Part shown: positions 7,968-15,814 of the stretch, piece by piece
Position numbering within the stretch: the first letter of the stretch is position 1
How the letters are laid out: every line of letters starts with the position of its first letter
Assembly (NCBI GenBank): GCA_030696435.1
Contig: JAUYSF010000133.1
Span: 1 to 17,316 of the forward strand
Origin: Desulfoprunum sp.
GTDB taxonomy: Bacteria; Desulfobacterota; Desulfobulbia; Desulfobulbales; Desulfocapsaceae
DNA length: 17,316 nt
Reading direction: 5' to 3'
Program-made: the position numbers and the translations under genes
Notes under the pieces: generated by a model
The model's input: the letters and a program-made list of their open reading frames with translations, nothing else
Told to the model about the DNA's origin: nothing
Database searches by the model: none

Positions 7968-9698
7968 TTATTCGCCGTCTGACTGGTTTCCACTCTCAGC
8001 TGCGGCCTTCAACAGATCACCGAAGGTTGAAGGAGCTGTCTGGGATGGTTCTTTTTCAGACTGTTTATAGGTCTCAACACTGTCTTCGCCGCCATCACCT
8101 TCAAGGGTCTTTACTGAAAGACCGATCTTGCGGTCCTTGGCTGAGACGTTGATAACAATCGCCTTCAGGGTATCACCGACCTGATACATACCGACAGGCG
8201 TTTTCACTTTATCTTTACTGATCTCAGAGACATGGACAAGCCCTTCAATGCCTTCCTCGAGTTTGACGAAGATACCAAAATCGGTGACGTTGGTAATCGT
8301 GCCTTCAACAACTGTGCCGGAGGGATAGTTGTTGTAGGCGGCCTGCCATGGATCAGGAACCAATTGTTTGATGCCAAGCGAGAATCTTTCGTTCTCCTTG
8401 TCGATCTTCAGGACAACGGCCTGGATGGTCTCACCCTTGGCGTATTTCTCGGAAGGATGCTTGATTCTTTCAGTCCAGGACAGATCAGAGACATGAATGA
8501 GTCCATCAATGCCCTCTTCGATGCCGATAAATACACCGAAGTCAGTGATATTTTTAATCTTGCCCTCAATGATGGAACCTACCGGATAGTTCTCGGTCAC
8601 CAGATCCCAGGGGTTGGGCTGGAGTTGTTTCATGCCAAGAGAGATGCGCTTGGTCTCGGTCTCGATGTTGAGGACCATGATCTCGACCTCATCGCCAACT
8701 ACCACCATCTTGGAAGGATGGCGTGGTTTCTTGGACCAGGTCATTTCGGAGACATGGATGAGCCCCTCCACTCCTTCTTCCAGTTCGACGAAGACACCGT
8801 AGTCGGTAATAGACACGACCTTGCCGATGGTCTTCTGACCAATGGGATAGCGGTTGATGACGGTCTCCCAAGGATCTTCGCGCAACTGCTTGACACCAAG
8901 GGATACACGGTCATGCTCCTTGTCGTATTTGAGGACCTTGACTTCAAGCTCTTGGCCAACTTTGTACAGTTTGGCCGGATGGGAGACACGCCCCCAGGAA
9001 AGGTCGGTGATATGACAGAGTCCGTCCATACCACCCATATCGATGAAGAGACCGTAATCGGTGATATTGGTGATCGCGCCTTTGATGATCTGACCTTCTT
9101 CCAGGAGAGAGCGCATCTTCTCGCGCAACTTGTTGCGTTCCTCTTCCAGTATGGCCCGGCGGGAGATGACGACGTTATTTCTCTTGCGGTTGAACTTGAG
9201 AATCTTAAATTCAAACGTCTGATTGATAAGCGCGTCAAGATCCTTGACCGGCCGCAGATCAATCTGTGAGTAGGGCAGGAAGGCCGGAACACCGATGTCG
9301 ACGGACATACCGCCCTTGACTCTGCTTTCAACCTTACCTTCAATGGTACCGTCATCTTCCTGGATTTTGGCGATATCCTCCCAGACCTTGATGGCAATCG
9401 CTTTTTCCCGTGACAGAAGCAGGCCGCCCTCTTCTTTGCGGCGCTCAACAAACACCTCAAAGGTGTCGCCTATATTGATATCGGCATCACCATCGAGACG
9501 GAATTCCGCTTTGGAGATATAGCTTTCCGCTTTATCACCGACATCAATAAGGAAATAGCCGTCAACACTGCCGATGATGGTGCCCATCGTCACGTCGCCA
9601 ACAGCAACAACCTTGTTGTTTTCTTCCATTTCGAAAAGTTCTGCAAAGCTCAACTCTTCGCTGCCATTGTCTTGGGTTGATTGTTTCAATTCTGTCAT
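7968..9698 (-). CDS. rpsA: 30S ribosomal protein S1
   Basis: This 576-residue protein is built of six S1 (OB-fold) repeats at about 33-100, 116-182, 202-272, 287-357, 374-444 and 460-531. Repeats 3-6 carry the strong ITDYG/ITDFG-F and G-IHVS signatures of RNA-binding S1 motifs, while repeats 1-2 are the divergent pair that docks S1 on the ribosome. S1 recruits and unfolds mRNA leaders at initiation. The length and six-repeat layout match proteobacterial S1 (E. coli 557). The ATG at 9698 has only a weak purine stretch (GAAGAG) upstream; E. coli rpsA also lacks a standard Shine-Dalgarno site and is autoregulated. Upstream are a good promoter and a terminator-like leader hairpin; downstream are an intrinsic terminator and ihfB. 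Confidence 0.97.
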   Translation of the reverse strand: MTELKQSTQDNGSEELSFAELFEMEENNKVVAVGDVTMGTIIGSVDGYFLIDVGDKAESYISKAEFRLDGDADINIGDTFEVFVERRKEEGGLLLSREKAIAIKVWEDIAKIQEDDGTIEGKVESRVKGGMSVDIGVPAFLPYSQIDLRPVKDLDALINQTFEFKILKFNRKRNNVVISRRAILEEERNKLREKMRSLLEEGQIIKGAITNITDYGLFIDMGGMDGLCHITDLSWGRVSHPAKLYKVGQELEVKVLKYDKEHDRVSLGVKQLREDPWETVINRYPIGQKTIGKVVSITDYGVFVELEEGVEGLIHVSEMTWSKKPRHPSKMVVVGDEVEIMVLNIETETKRISLGMKQLQPNPWDLVTENYPVGSIIEGKIKNITDFGVFIGIEEGIDGLIHVSDLSWTERIKHPSEKYAKGETIQAVVLKIDKENERFSLGIKQLVPDPWQAAYNNYPSGTVVEGTITNVTDFGIFVKLEEGIEGLVHVSEISKDKVKTPVGMYQVGDTLKAIVINVSAKDRKIGLSVKTLEGDGGEDSVETYKQSEKEPSQTAPSTFGDLLKAAAESGNQSDGE

Positions 9699-9772
9699 GG
9701 ATTTCGCTCTTCTTGTAGACCAAAGGCCAAACGGTAAAGGTTACAATGCCTCCATTCCTGAACGGACGCATT

Positions 9773-9814
9773 AAAAAAAACAGAGGTCGCATTCTCAGAA
9801 GAAGGCGCCCCCCG
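9773..9814 (-). promoter_or_regulatory. Terminator-like hairpin with U8 in the rpsA leader (candidate attenuator)
   Basis: On the minus strand a GC-rich arm, CGGGGGGCGC (9814-9805), pairs with GCGACCTCTG (9790-9781): nine pairs including two G-U, plus one internal G-A mismatch, with a 14-nt loop. Eight T (9780-9773) follow at once. It lies downstream of the promoter at 9834-9862 and 75 bp before the rpsA ATG, so rpsA transcripts would pass through it. It could be an attenuator, or the end of rhlB transcripts with an unseen rpsA promoter further on. The structure is seen; the role is inferred. Confidence 0.5.
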
Positions 9815-9833
9815 CTCAATAGCAAAACAATAC

Positions 9834-9862
9834 ATTATAGCAAATTTACAGCCGTCAGACAA
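9834..9862 (-). promoter_or_regulatory. rpsA: Sigma-70 promoter for rpsA
   Basis: On the minus strand TTGTCT (9862-9857, 4 of 6 matches to the -35 consensus), exactly 17 bp, then a perfect TATAAT (9839-9834). Transcription would start near 9827, giving a leader of about 128 nt. The DNA just upstream is AT-rich and contains TTGATC/GATCAA (9875-9880 and 9895-9900), an inverted repeat that might be an operator. Confidence 0.75.
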
Positions 9863-9961
9863 GTTTTTCTTGCATTGATCAAAAAGATTACCCCGATCAA
9901 TTCCCCCCTGCCCTCTCCTTTTTTCCCCTTATCGAAAGAAGGAAAAGCCATATTGAAAGGA

Positions 9962-10008
9962 CGATAGCGGTTGCCAGAAAAAGCAGCTACCTCTCATTCC
10001 GGCTATCG
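9962..10008 (-). other. Hairpin spanning the rhlB stop codon
   Basis: CGATAGC (9962-9968) pairs with GCTATCG (10002-10008), and GG (9969-9970) with CC (9999-10000), leaving one bulged base and a 28-nt loop that contains the helicase stop. A pyrimidine-rich but not T-only stretch follows on the minus strand. It may be a 3'-end structure of the helicase mRNA; there is no strong U tract, so termination is doubtful. Confidence 0.3.
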
Positions 10009-11546
10009 GAAGAGGTCTTCGGCCTCCTCTTCCGCCGCACTGGTTTTGCATGCTGCGGAGGCGGTCCGGATGCCTGTTTGAGGACAGTACCTTTAGGGGG
10101 AGGCTGCAGGAGGGCTTCGTCAGGGACCACACATTCGAGTTTTCTGCCAATAAACTCCTCAATCGCCGGAAGATAAAACCCTCCCTCTTCGCAGGCAAAG
10201 CTGATGGAGATCCCCGCCGCGCCAGCCCGGCCGGTTCGGCCGATCCGATGCACGTAGTCCTCGGGCTCAAAGGGCAGAGTATAATTGACGACATGACTGA
10301 TCCCCTCGATATGGATTCCCCTGCCTGCCACATCGGTCGCCACAAGTACCTTTACCTTACCGGCCCGAAAGTTTTCCAAGCGGCTCATCCTCTTGGCCTG
10401 GGCCACCTCACCCGACAGCAAAGCGCATTCGATGCCGTTACGCTGCAGACGTTCACTGAGGCGGCGGGCCTCATTTTTCATATTGGCAAAAACTATGATA
10501 CGCTCATCTTTTTTCTGCTCAATGAGATTATAGAGGATGGTGTATTTCTCTTCCGTGGTCACCAGATAGACAATCTGATCAACAGTCTCGACCGTCACCC
10601 TCTCCACCTCTCCTTCCACAATTCGGGGCTGGACACACCACTGGGAGGCCAAATGCTTCACGTCTTCCGAGACAGTCGCCGAAAAAAGCAGGGTTTGACG
10701 CATTTCTTTTTTGGGCGTCCGGCCGATAATTCTTCGGACATCCGGGATAAAACCCATATCCAGCATACGATCGGCCTCATCGATCACCATGATTTCACAG
10801 TGGTCAAGAGGAACCACATTTTTCCCCACAAAATCGAGCAATCTCCCCGGTGTGGCAACAATAATATCGGTCTTTTTCCGCCTGAGTTCCTCCATTTGCG
10901 ACTGATAATCAACCCCACCATAGACCGCGGTGATCTGCATATCGGCATATTTTGCCAGGGCCTTGCCATCTTTAGCGATCTGCATGACCAGTTCTCGTGT
11001 CGGGGCGATAATCAAGGCTCTAGGTGCATGTGCTATGTCTCGCCTTTCTTTGTTGCGCAGCAGACGAGCCAGGATAGCAATGAGGAAAACAGCACTCTTG
11101 CCCGTGCCGGTATTGGCCTTACCGATCAAATCATGACCGACCAGGACTTCGGGGAGGGCCTTTTCCTGGATAGGTGTACAATATTGGAAGCCCAAATCAG
11201 CGATCCCATGCATAATTTCCTCGGGCAGATCGAAATCATGAAATCGGCTCTGACCGACAACCGGGATGACCTCAAACTGTTCCAGAGTCCAGAGGTTCTT
11301 TTTCTCCGGCAGAACCTCCTGGCGCTGCTGCCCCCTCGGTCGTTTTTCCGGCTTTTCCTGTCTGCCCTCAGCCTGGGGAACCGGATCGGCAACCGGCATG
11401 GGCCCTGCTGTGTCAAGAGAAATTACCAAAGAGGCATCTTCCTCCACCGGCAGTTCTCTGCCCAACAATTTCCTCGATTTGAGCCTGCTGGCCCGAGCGA
11501 GCTTTCTTATCTTTCTCCCAGCGGAGAGAACGAATTTTCTGATCAT
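9987..11546 (-). CDS. rhlB: DEAD-box ATP-dependent RNA helicase, RhlB-like
   Basis: This 519-residue helicase has all core motifs: the Q motif around FHDFDLP and TPIQ (102-127), motif I ANTGTGKS (144-151), Ia APTREL, Ib TPGRL, II DEAD (256-259), III SAT (289-291), V in VATDVAGRG and VI in HRIGRTGRAG. The tail after motif VI, with FACEEGGFYLPAIEEFIG and then DEALL, closely follows E. coli RhlB (ACEE-LPAIE-Y-G, then DAL), so RhlB is favoured over RhlE or DeaD. RhlB unwinds RNA, in E. coli with RNase E. Motif I differs slightly from the usual AQTGTGKT. There are a basic, low-complexity N-terminal extension of about 95 residues and a basic C-terminal tail. I chose ATG-11546; the frame is open to a TTG at 11591. 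GGAG lies very close to the ATG. A partnership with RNase E is inferred only. Confidence 0.85.
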   Translation of the reverse strand: MIRKFVLSAGRKIRKLARASRLKSRKLLGRELPVEEDASLVISLDTAGPMPVADPVPQAEGRQEKPEKRPRGQQRQEVLPEKKNLWTLEQFEVIPVVGQSRFHDFDLPEEIMHGIADLGFQYCTPIQEKALPEVLVGHDLIGKANTGTGKSAVFLIAILARLLRNKERRDIAHAPRALIIAPTRELVMQIAKDGKALAKYADMQITAVYGGVDYQSQMEELRRKKTDIIVATPGRLLDFVGKNVVPLDHCEIMVIDEADRMLDMGFIPDVRRIIGRTPKKEMRQTLLFSATVSEDVKHLASQWCVQPRIVEGEVERVTVETVDQIVYLVTTEEKYTILYNLIEQKKDERIIVFANMKNEARRLSERLQRNGIECALLSGEVAQAKRMSRLENFRAGKVKVLVATDVAGRGIHIEGISHVVNYTLPFEPEDYVHRIGRTGRAGAAGISISFACEEGGFYLPAIEEFIGRKLECVVPDEALLQPPPKGTVLKQASGPPPQHAKPVRRKRRPKTSSDSRNER

Positions 11547-11860
11547 AACTCCAAAATCTATCCAAAGGCGGAATTGCACATACGTTGACAATGAGACTCT
11601 TCATCGGCAGGAAGTCTGCAGGAGGGCCGGACGCTCTAAGCCGAGCTACACCGACAGGTCGGTAAACCCCTTTCCGGTCTCCGCTATCCCGCAACAGATA
11701 GAGCATCCTGCGTCTTTCAGCAAGACAATAACCAATATTGGAGGGAAAACAACGGTATCACGGCACAGTCTTATTCCATTTCCAAATCAAGATAAGAACG
11801 CGAAGGCAAGCGAGGAGCCGCACAGCGCAGCCGACAATGAAGCTTGATTTGAAATTGGAA
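11547..11860. other. 314-bp non-coding stretch upstream of rhlB
   Basis: I find no credible gene here. Read toward rhlB (minus strand) it holds the inverted-repeat element at 11774-11860, weak promoter-like hexamers (TTGCTG, 17 bp, TATCTG at about 11692-11720), a small inverted repeat CCGAC/GTCGG (11651-11655 and 11658-11662), and a 5-bp stem CTATC/GATAG near 11685-11705. A structured leader for the helicase mRNA is possible. A 97-codon frame starting at 11706 has no ribosome site and runs into rhlB, so I do not count it as a gene. Confidence 0.5.
11774..11860 (-). repeat. 87-bp inverted-repeat element (MITE-like or structured RNA)
   Basis: Arms at 11774-11791 (TTCCATTTCCAAATCAAG) and 11843-11860 (CTTGATTTGAAATTGGAA) are complementary at 16 of 18 positions across a 51-nt GC-rich spacer. 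On the minus strand one of the two mismatches becomes a G-U pair. The spacer can form GCTGC/GCGGC (11831-11827 with 11821-11817), again with a G-U pair only on the minus strand, and a short CGC/GCG stem (11812-11810 with 11801-11799). The result is a three-way-junction fold. The element abuts the stop codon of the upstream gene at 11861. No T tract follows, so it is not a simple terminator. I see no clear target-site duplication. It may be a dispersed repeat or a 3' UTR structure. Confidence 0.55.
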
Positions 11861-12571
11861 CTACCTGCCGGTAATACGCATTTCCTCCATGAGTGGACCA
11901 AAGAGAGCTTCGTATTCAGGGATTGTTTTTCTGAGCAGGAGAGAAAAATGCGGGATATCTGCATCGTTGATGACAAGATTTGCCGAACAGGCCAGGGCTT
12001 GCAGATCGTAGAGTGTTTGTAGCCCCTCACCGATGAGGATGTAAAAGATATAACGGCGTCTCGACATATTCATGGCCTTCATATATCGATGAAAGACTGT
12101 CGACTCGAGATCCTTTTCTTCAAAATGACTGTGCAGAATGACGGTGGCGTAATTGACGAACTGCATCTTGGCTATCCCCTCTTCAGGTGTTGCCGCCATC
12201 TCCACCCTGTAGCCGAGTTTTTCCAAGTCTTTTTTGACGGTAATCCGGCCCGGAAAGTCGGGCATCAGAACCAGGGCGCGGGGGACTTCCTCAACCGCCT
12301 CTTTTTCCTCAAAGATCCCTTCTTTCAGCCAGGAAATATCCGGCGGATCCGGCGGACGAACTCTGCGAGTCCGTTGATGTGCCGGAGACGGCCTTCCACC
12401 AACGGCCTGAGAACCGGCCCGAAGTCTCATTGATTCATCAATGGGAAAGGGTTTCTCGCATTGCACGCACTTCACCCGGAGCTGCTGCCCCGGCTCCAGA
12501 GCTTCAAGACTCTTCTGGATTTTATCGCTGATCTTCAGTTGTTTTCCGCAGTGCGGACAGCTCACTCTCAT
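11861..12571 (-). CDS. Zinc-ribbon protein with a degenerate receiver-like domain
   Basis: This is a 236-residue protein of unknown function. The N-terminus (1-45) is a zinc-ribbon of the MJ0042 type: CPHC at 5-8 and CVQC at 35-38. A proline- and arginine-rich linker (about 50-95) follows. Residues 97-225 look like a response-regulator receiver fold: VPRALVLMPD as strand 1, then LEKLGYRVEMAATPEEGIAKM, then YATVILHSHF as strand 3. There the usual phospho-acceptor Asp position is occupied by His or Ser (147-148), so phosphorylation is unlikely. I chose the ATG at 12571 because GAGAGGG precedes it at good spacing and it opens directly on the zinc ribbon. It lies 74 bp after pilT in the same direction, so a role in type IV pilus control is a reasonable guess. 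Domain calls are from pattern only. Confidence 0.7.
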   Translation of the reverse strand: MRVSCPHCGKQLKISDKIQKSLEALEPGQQLRVKCVQCEKPFPIDESMRLRAGSQAVGGRPSPAHQRTRRVRPPDPPDISWLKEGIFEEKEAVEEVPRALVLMPDFPGRITVKKDLEKLGYRVEMAATPEEGIAKMQFVNYATVILHSHFEEKDLESTVFHRYMKAMNMSRRRYIFYILIGEGLQTLYDLQALACSANLVINDADIPHFSLLLRKTIPEYEALFGPLMEEMRITGR

Positions 12572-12645
12572 CTTGCCCTCTCCACCGATATCAGGTCTTT
12601 GAAATAGCCGGCACAAGGAAGTTCCTCATGACAATTGCCGCGCTC

Positions 12646-13827
12646 CTAAAGGAAAAATTTATTGGTTTTCCCCAGGTCTTCTTCTTCCATGGCCAGACCA
12701 GAAAGAGAGGTGGTCGATTCACCACGCTCGGACTTCAATTTGTCAAGACCGCGGTTCATCTCATTTTTATGGGAACAGTAGGTCAGCGCTGTTTTCTCGG
12801 TGATCAGACCACGGCCATAGAGCTCAAGGATATGCTGATCAAAGGTGCGCATCTGCAGGGCCGAGCCCTCCCTGATGATATGGTAAAAGGTCTTGTCCTC
12901 GGTTTCACCGTTTATGATGAGATCCTTGACCCGCAGACTGGTGCAGAGGATCTCCATGGCGGGAATCCGTCCACCGCCGATCTTCGGCATGAGACGCTGG
13001 CTGACAATCCAGCGGATGGTATCCACCAGCCGATTACGGATCTGCGGCTGTTCCTCCTGCTCGAACATACCAAGGACACGATTGATGGTCTGGCCGGCAT
13101 CTATGGTATGCAGGGTCGAGAGCACAAGATGACCGGTCTCTGCCGCGGTCAGACCGATCTCCAAGGTTTCACGGTCGCGCATCTCGCCCACCAGGATGAC
13201 CTTGGGGGCCTGCCGCAGGGCAGCCCGCATGCCAACGGCAAAGGAGCTGAAATCATTACCCAATTCGCGCTGGTTGAAGGTGGCCTTTTCCTGGGCATGA
13301 ACATACTCTATCGGATCTTCCAGCGTCACCACATGCACCGCCCGCTCATTGTTGATCCTGTTGAGCAGGGCGGCAAGAGAAGTCGTTTTACCGGTACCAG
13401 TGGCCCCAGTAAACAACACAAGCCCGTTCAGTTCTCGTGCCATTTTTTCAAAAGCAAGCGGGAACTGCATGCTCTCGATGGTCGGAATCTCGGTTTCGAG
13501 CTTTCTCAGGATCGTGGTGAAATAGCCCTTCTGGGTAAAGATATTGACCCTGAACCGGGCCTTGTCACTGAGGGCGTAAGAGAGGTCGCAGGAACCATGC
13601 TTCACCAGATCGGCCAGCAGCCGCCGGTTATTGCCAATCAGGTTCAGGGCAAACGTCTCGGTCTGAAATGGCGTGAGTTCATGGACCGGCGGCTCGATCT
13701 GCACCGGCACCAGCTGGCCCGCCGACTCGACCTGCAGGGTCTTTCCCACCGTGATATTGAGATCCGACACATTGCTGTGCGACTCCAGCATGGTGGTAAT
13801 CCAGTAATCGATTTCTGTCTTTTTCAT
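12646..13827 (-). CDS. pilT: PilT/PilU-type type IV pilus retraction ATPase
   Basis: This is a 393-residue hexameric ATPase that powers pilus retraction at the inner face of the cytoplasmic membrane. Motifs in order are Walker A GATGTGKT (141-148), the Asp box VVTLEDPIEYVH (166-177), Walker B with KVILVGEMRD (209-218) and the His box TAAETGHLVLSTLHT (227-241). The N-terminal PAS-like domain (1-115) is of the retraction type; there is no PilB N-domain or tetracysteine. The length is a little above PilT (about 345-370) and nearer PilU, with a charged C-terminal tail. The start is decided by spacing: AGGAG lies 7 bp before ATG-13827 but directly abuts the in-frame ATG at 13833. The gene heads a run with the zinc-ribbon protein. 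PilT versus PilU is not resolved. Confidence 0.88.
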   Translation of the reverse strand: MKKTEIDYWITTMLESHSNVSDLNITVGKTLQVESAGQLVPVQIEPPVHELTPFQTETFALNLIGNNRRLLADLVKHGSCDLSYALSDKARFRVNIFTQKGYFTTILRKLETEIPTIESMQFPLAFEKMARELNGLVLFTGATGTGKTTSLAALLNRINNERAVHVVTLEDPIEYVHAQEKATFNQRELGNDFSSFAVGMRAALRQAPKVILVGEMRDRETLEIGLTAAETGHLVLSTLHTIDAGQTINRVLGMFEQEEQPQIRNRLVDTIRWIVSQRLMPKIGGGRIPAMEILCTSLRVKDLIINGETEDKTFYHIIREGSALQMRTFDQHILELYGRGLITEKTALTYCSHKNEMNRGLDKLKSERGESTTSLSGLAMEEEDLGKTNKFFL

Positions 13828-13863
13828 AACCATCTCCTGAAAAAATGTGCAATACCACTTATT

Positions 13864-13892
13864 TTCATAGTATATTGTGGCCAAAGAAACAA
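13864..13892 (-). promoter_or_regulatory. Weak candidate promoter for pilT
   Basis: On the minus strand TTGTTT (13892-13887), 17 bp, then TATGAA (13869-13864). Three or four of six bases match consensus at each box. It lies in the 142-bp divergent pilT/ilvD spacer (13834-13975), which is AT-rich at 13860-13920. I found no convincing ilvD promoter or leader-peptide attenuator on the plus strand. Confidence 0.3.
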
Positions 13893-13975
13893 GAAATTCC
13901 AATACATCTTACTATTTTTTCTACAGGACTCCGTCAGGATCAGGACCTGTTCTGCAGGGATAACAAGGAGTAACC

Positions 13976-15811
13976 ATGACAATTCCACTCCGCAGCGCAA
14001 CCACAACCCAGGGCAGAAGAATGGCAGGGGCCCGCAGCCTCTGGCGGGCCAACGGCATGACGGAAGAGCAAATCGGCAGACCGGTGATCGCCATCGTCAA
14101 CTCCTTCACCCAATTTGTCCCAGGCCATGTCCATCTCCATGAAATCGGCCAGCAGCTGAAAAAGATCATCGCCGACAAGGGCTGTTTCGCCGCGGAATTC
14201 AATACCATTGCCATTGACGACGGCATCGCCATGGGCCATGCCGGCATGCTCTACTCCCTGCCGTCGCGTGAGCTTATTGCCGACAGTGTCGAGTATATGT
14301 GTAATGCCCACACGGTGGATGCCATGATCTGCATCAGTAACTGCGACAAGATCACCCCGGGCATGCTGATGGCCGCTATGCGCCTGAACATCCCGGCCAT
14401 CTTCGTTTCGGGCGGGCCGATGGAGGCCGGAAGAGACGGCAACAAGCGGTATGATCTGGTTGACGCCATGGTCATGGCCGCCGATCAAAATATCGACGAT
14501 GAAGAAATCGACCGGGTCGAGCGTTGCGCCTGCCCCACCTGCGGTTCCTGTTCCGGCATGTTTACCGCCAACTCGATGAATTGTCTCAACGAGGCACTCG
14601 GCTTGGCCCTGCCGGGCAACGGCACGGTGATGGCCACCCACAGAGACCGGACAGGACTCTTCGTGCAGGCCGCTGAACGTATCGTCGAAATGACGAAGGC
14701 TTGGTACGAGCGGGAGGACAGCTCAGTCTTGCCACGTTCCATTGCCAGCCGCGCCGCCTTCATGAACGCCATGACACTCGACATTGCCATGGGCGGCTCG
14801 ACCAACACCGTTCTCCACCTGCTGGCCATCGCCCACGAGGCCGGCGTTGACTTTACCATGAAGGATATCGATGCGCTCTCACGAAAGGTGCCCAACCTCT
14901 GCAAGGTAGCCCCGTCCTCGCACTATCACATGGAGGATGTCAACCGGGCCGGTGGCATCATGGCCATTCTCGGCGAACTCGACCGGGCAGGCCTCATCGA
15001 CGCCGCTGTCTGTCGGGTCGACAGCCCGAGTCTGGCTGCAACGCTTGCCACCTGGGATATCATGAGAGACTCGCACAGTACGGCTTCGACCACCCTTTAC
15101 CTCGGCGCACCGGCCGGCAAACGGAACCTGACCCTCGGCTCGCAGGACTGCCGCTTTAGCGAAACCGACCGTGACCGAACCTCCGGTTGCATCAGGGATG
15201 TCGACCACTGTTTCAGCAAGGACGGCGGTCTGGCTGTACTGTACGGCAATATTGCCGAAAAAGGCTGCATCGTCAAGACCGCCGGGGTCGATCCCTCGAT
15301 CTTCGTCTTCACCGGTACGGCCAGGGTCTTCTCCTCCCAGGAGGCAGCCTGCGAGGCCATCCTCGCAGGCAGGATATTTGCCGGCGATGTGGTTATCATC
15401 CGCTACGAAGGCCCAAAAGGTGGGCCCGGCATGCAGGAGATGCTCTACCCAACCTCCTACCTGAAATCGGTGCATCTCGGCAAGGAATGCGCCTTGATCA
15501 CCGACGGCAGGTTCTCCGGCGGCACCTCCGGCCTCTCAATCGGCCATGTCTCACCAGAGGCGGCGGCCGGCGGCGCCATCGCTCTGGTGGCTGACGGCGA
15601 TATCATCGAGATCAACATCCCTGCCCGCACAATCAATGCGCGAGTATCACCGGGGATCATGGTGGAGAGGAGAAAAAAGGAAGAGGAAAAGGGGCGACTG
15701 GCCTTCTCCCCGACCGACCGTAATCGGAACATTTCCACCGCCCTCAAGGCCTATGCCCTCTTTGCGGCATCGGCGGATAGAGGGGCGGTACGCATATTAC
15801 CTGAGGATTAG
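13976..15811 (+). CDS. ilvD: Dihydroxy-acid dehydratase
   Basis: This 611-residue Fe-S enzyme dehydrates 2,3-dihydroxy-3-methylbutanoate and 2,3-dihydroxy-3-methylpentanoate to the 2-keto acids for valine, leucine and isoleucine. The N-terminal [15 protein letters not shown] (6-20), [13 protein letters not shown] (42-54), the cluster ligand region [10 protein letters not shown] (Cys123) and CPTCGSC (186-192) are all intact. The C-terminal half holds [16 protein letters not shown] and [21 protein letters not shown]. Both length and sequence follow the long E. coli-type IlvD (616 residues) rather than the roughly 550-residue form. GGAG stands 6 bp before the ATG. yedF follows after 3 bp, almost certainly on one transcript. 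The function is secure; the origin of the long form here is an open question. Confidence 0.97.
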   Translation: MTIPLRSATTTQGRRMAGARSLWRANGMTEEQIGRPVIAIVNSFTQFVPGHVHLHEIGQQLKKIIADKGCFAAEFNTIAIDDGIAMGHAGMLYSLPSRELIADSVEYMCNAHTVDAMICISNCDKITPGMLMAAMRLNIPAIFVSGGPMEAGRDGNKRYDLVDAMVMAADQNIDDEEIDRVERCACPTCGSCSGMFTANSMNCLNEALGLALPGNGTVMATHRDRTGLFVQAAERIVEMTKAWYEREDSSVLPRSIASRAAFMNAMTLDIAMGGSTNTVLHLLAIAHEAGVDFTMKDIDALSRKVPNLCKVAPSSHYHMEDVNRAGGIMAILGELDRAGLIDAAVCRVDSPSLAATLATWDIMRDSHSTASTTLYLGAPAGKRNLTLGSQDCRFSETDRDRTSGCIRDVDHCFSKDGGLAVLYGNIAEKGCIVKTAGVDPSIFVFTGTARVFSSQEAACEAILAGRIFAGDVVIIRYEGPKGGPGMQEMLYPTSYLKSVHLGKECALITDGRFSGGTSGLSIGHVSPEAAAGGAIALVADGDIIEINIPARTINARVSPGIMVERRKKEEEKGRLAFSPTDRNRNISTALKAYALFAASADRGAVRILPED

Positions 15812-15814
15812 ACT

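Noticed and set aside
8232..9269. Plus-strand frame of 345 codons opposite rpsA
   Set aside because: It is a mirror of the repeated S1 domains; its apparent internal repeats come from those domains.
8100..9300. Internal near-repeats in the DNA
   Set aside because: They are the S1 repeats of rpsA, not a mobile element or satellite.
9562..9825. 87-codon minus-strand frame starting in the rpsA leader and overlapping its 5' end
   Set aside because: It has no ribosome site, begins in the predicted leader hairpin region and runs out of frame through rpsA. A four-codon mini-frame in the leader was also dismissed as chance.
10050..11588. Plus-strand frame of 512 codons opposite the DEAD-box helicase
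   Set aside because: The helicase has every core motif on the minus strand; the opposite reading shows none of any family and has no ribosome site.
11413..11706. 97-codon minus-strand frame upstream of and overlapping rhlB
   Set aside because: It has no spaced Shine-Dalgarno site and no family resemblance, and overlaps the helicase start heavily.
11774..11860. Inverted repeat read as a retron msr-msd or an intrinsic terminator
   Set aside because: No reverse transcriptase gene is present in the window, and no T tract follows the stem, so neither label is supported.
12628..14142. Plus-strand frame of 504 codons across pilT and into ilvD
   Set aside because: It is antisense to pilT and out of frame with ilvD; both of those are certain genes.
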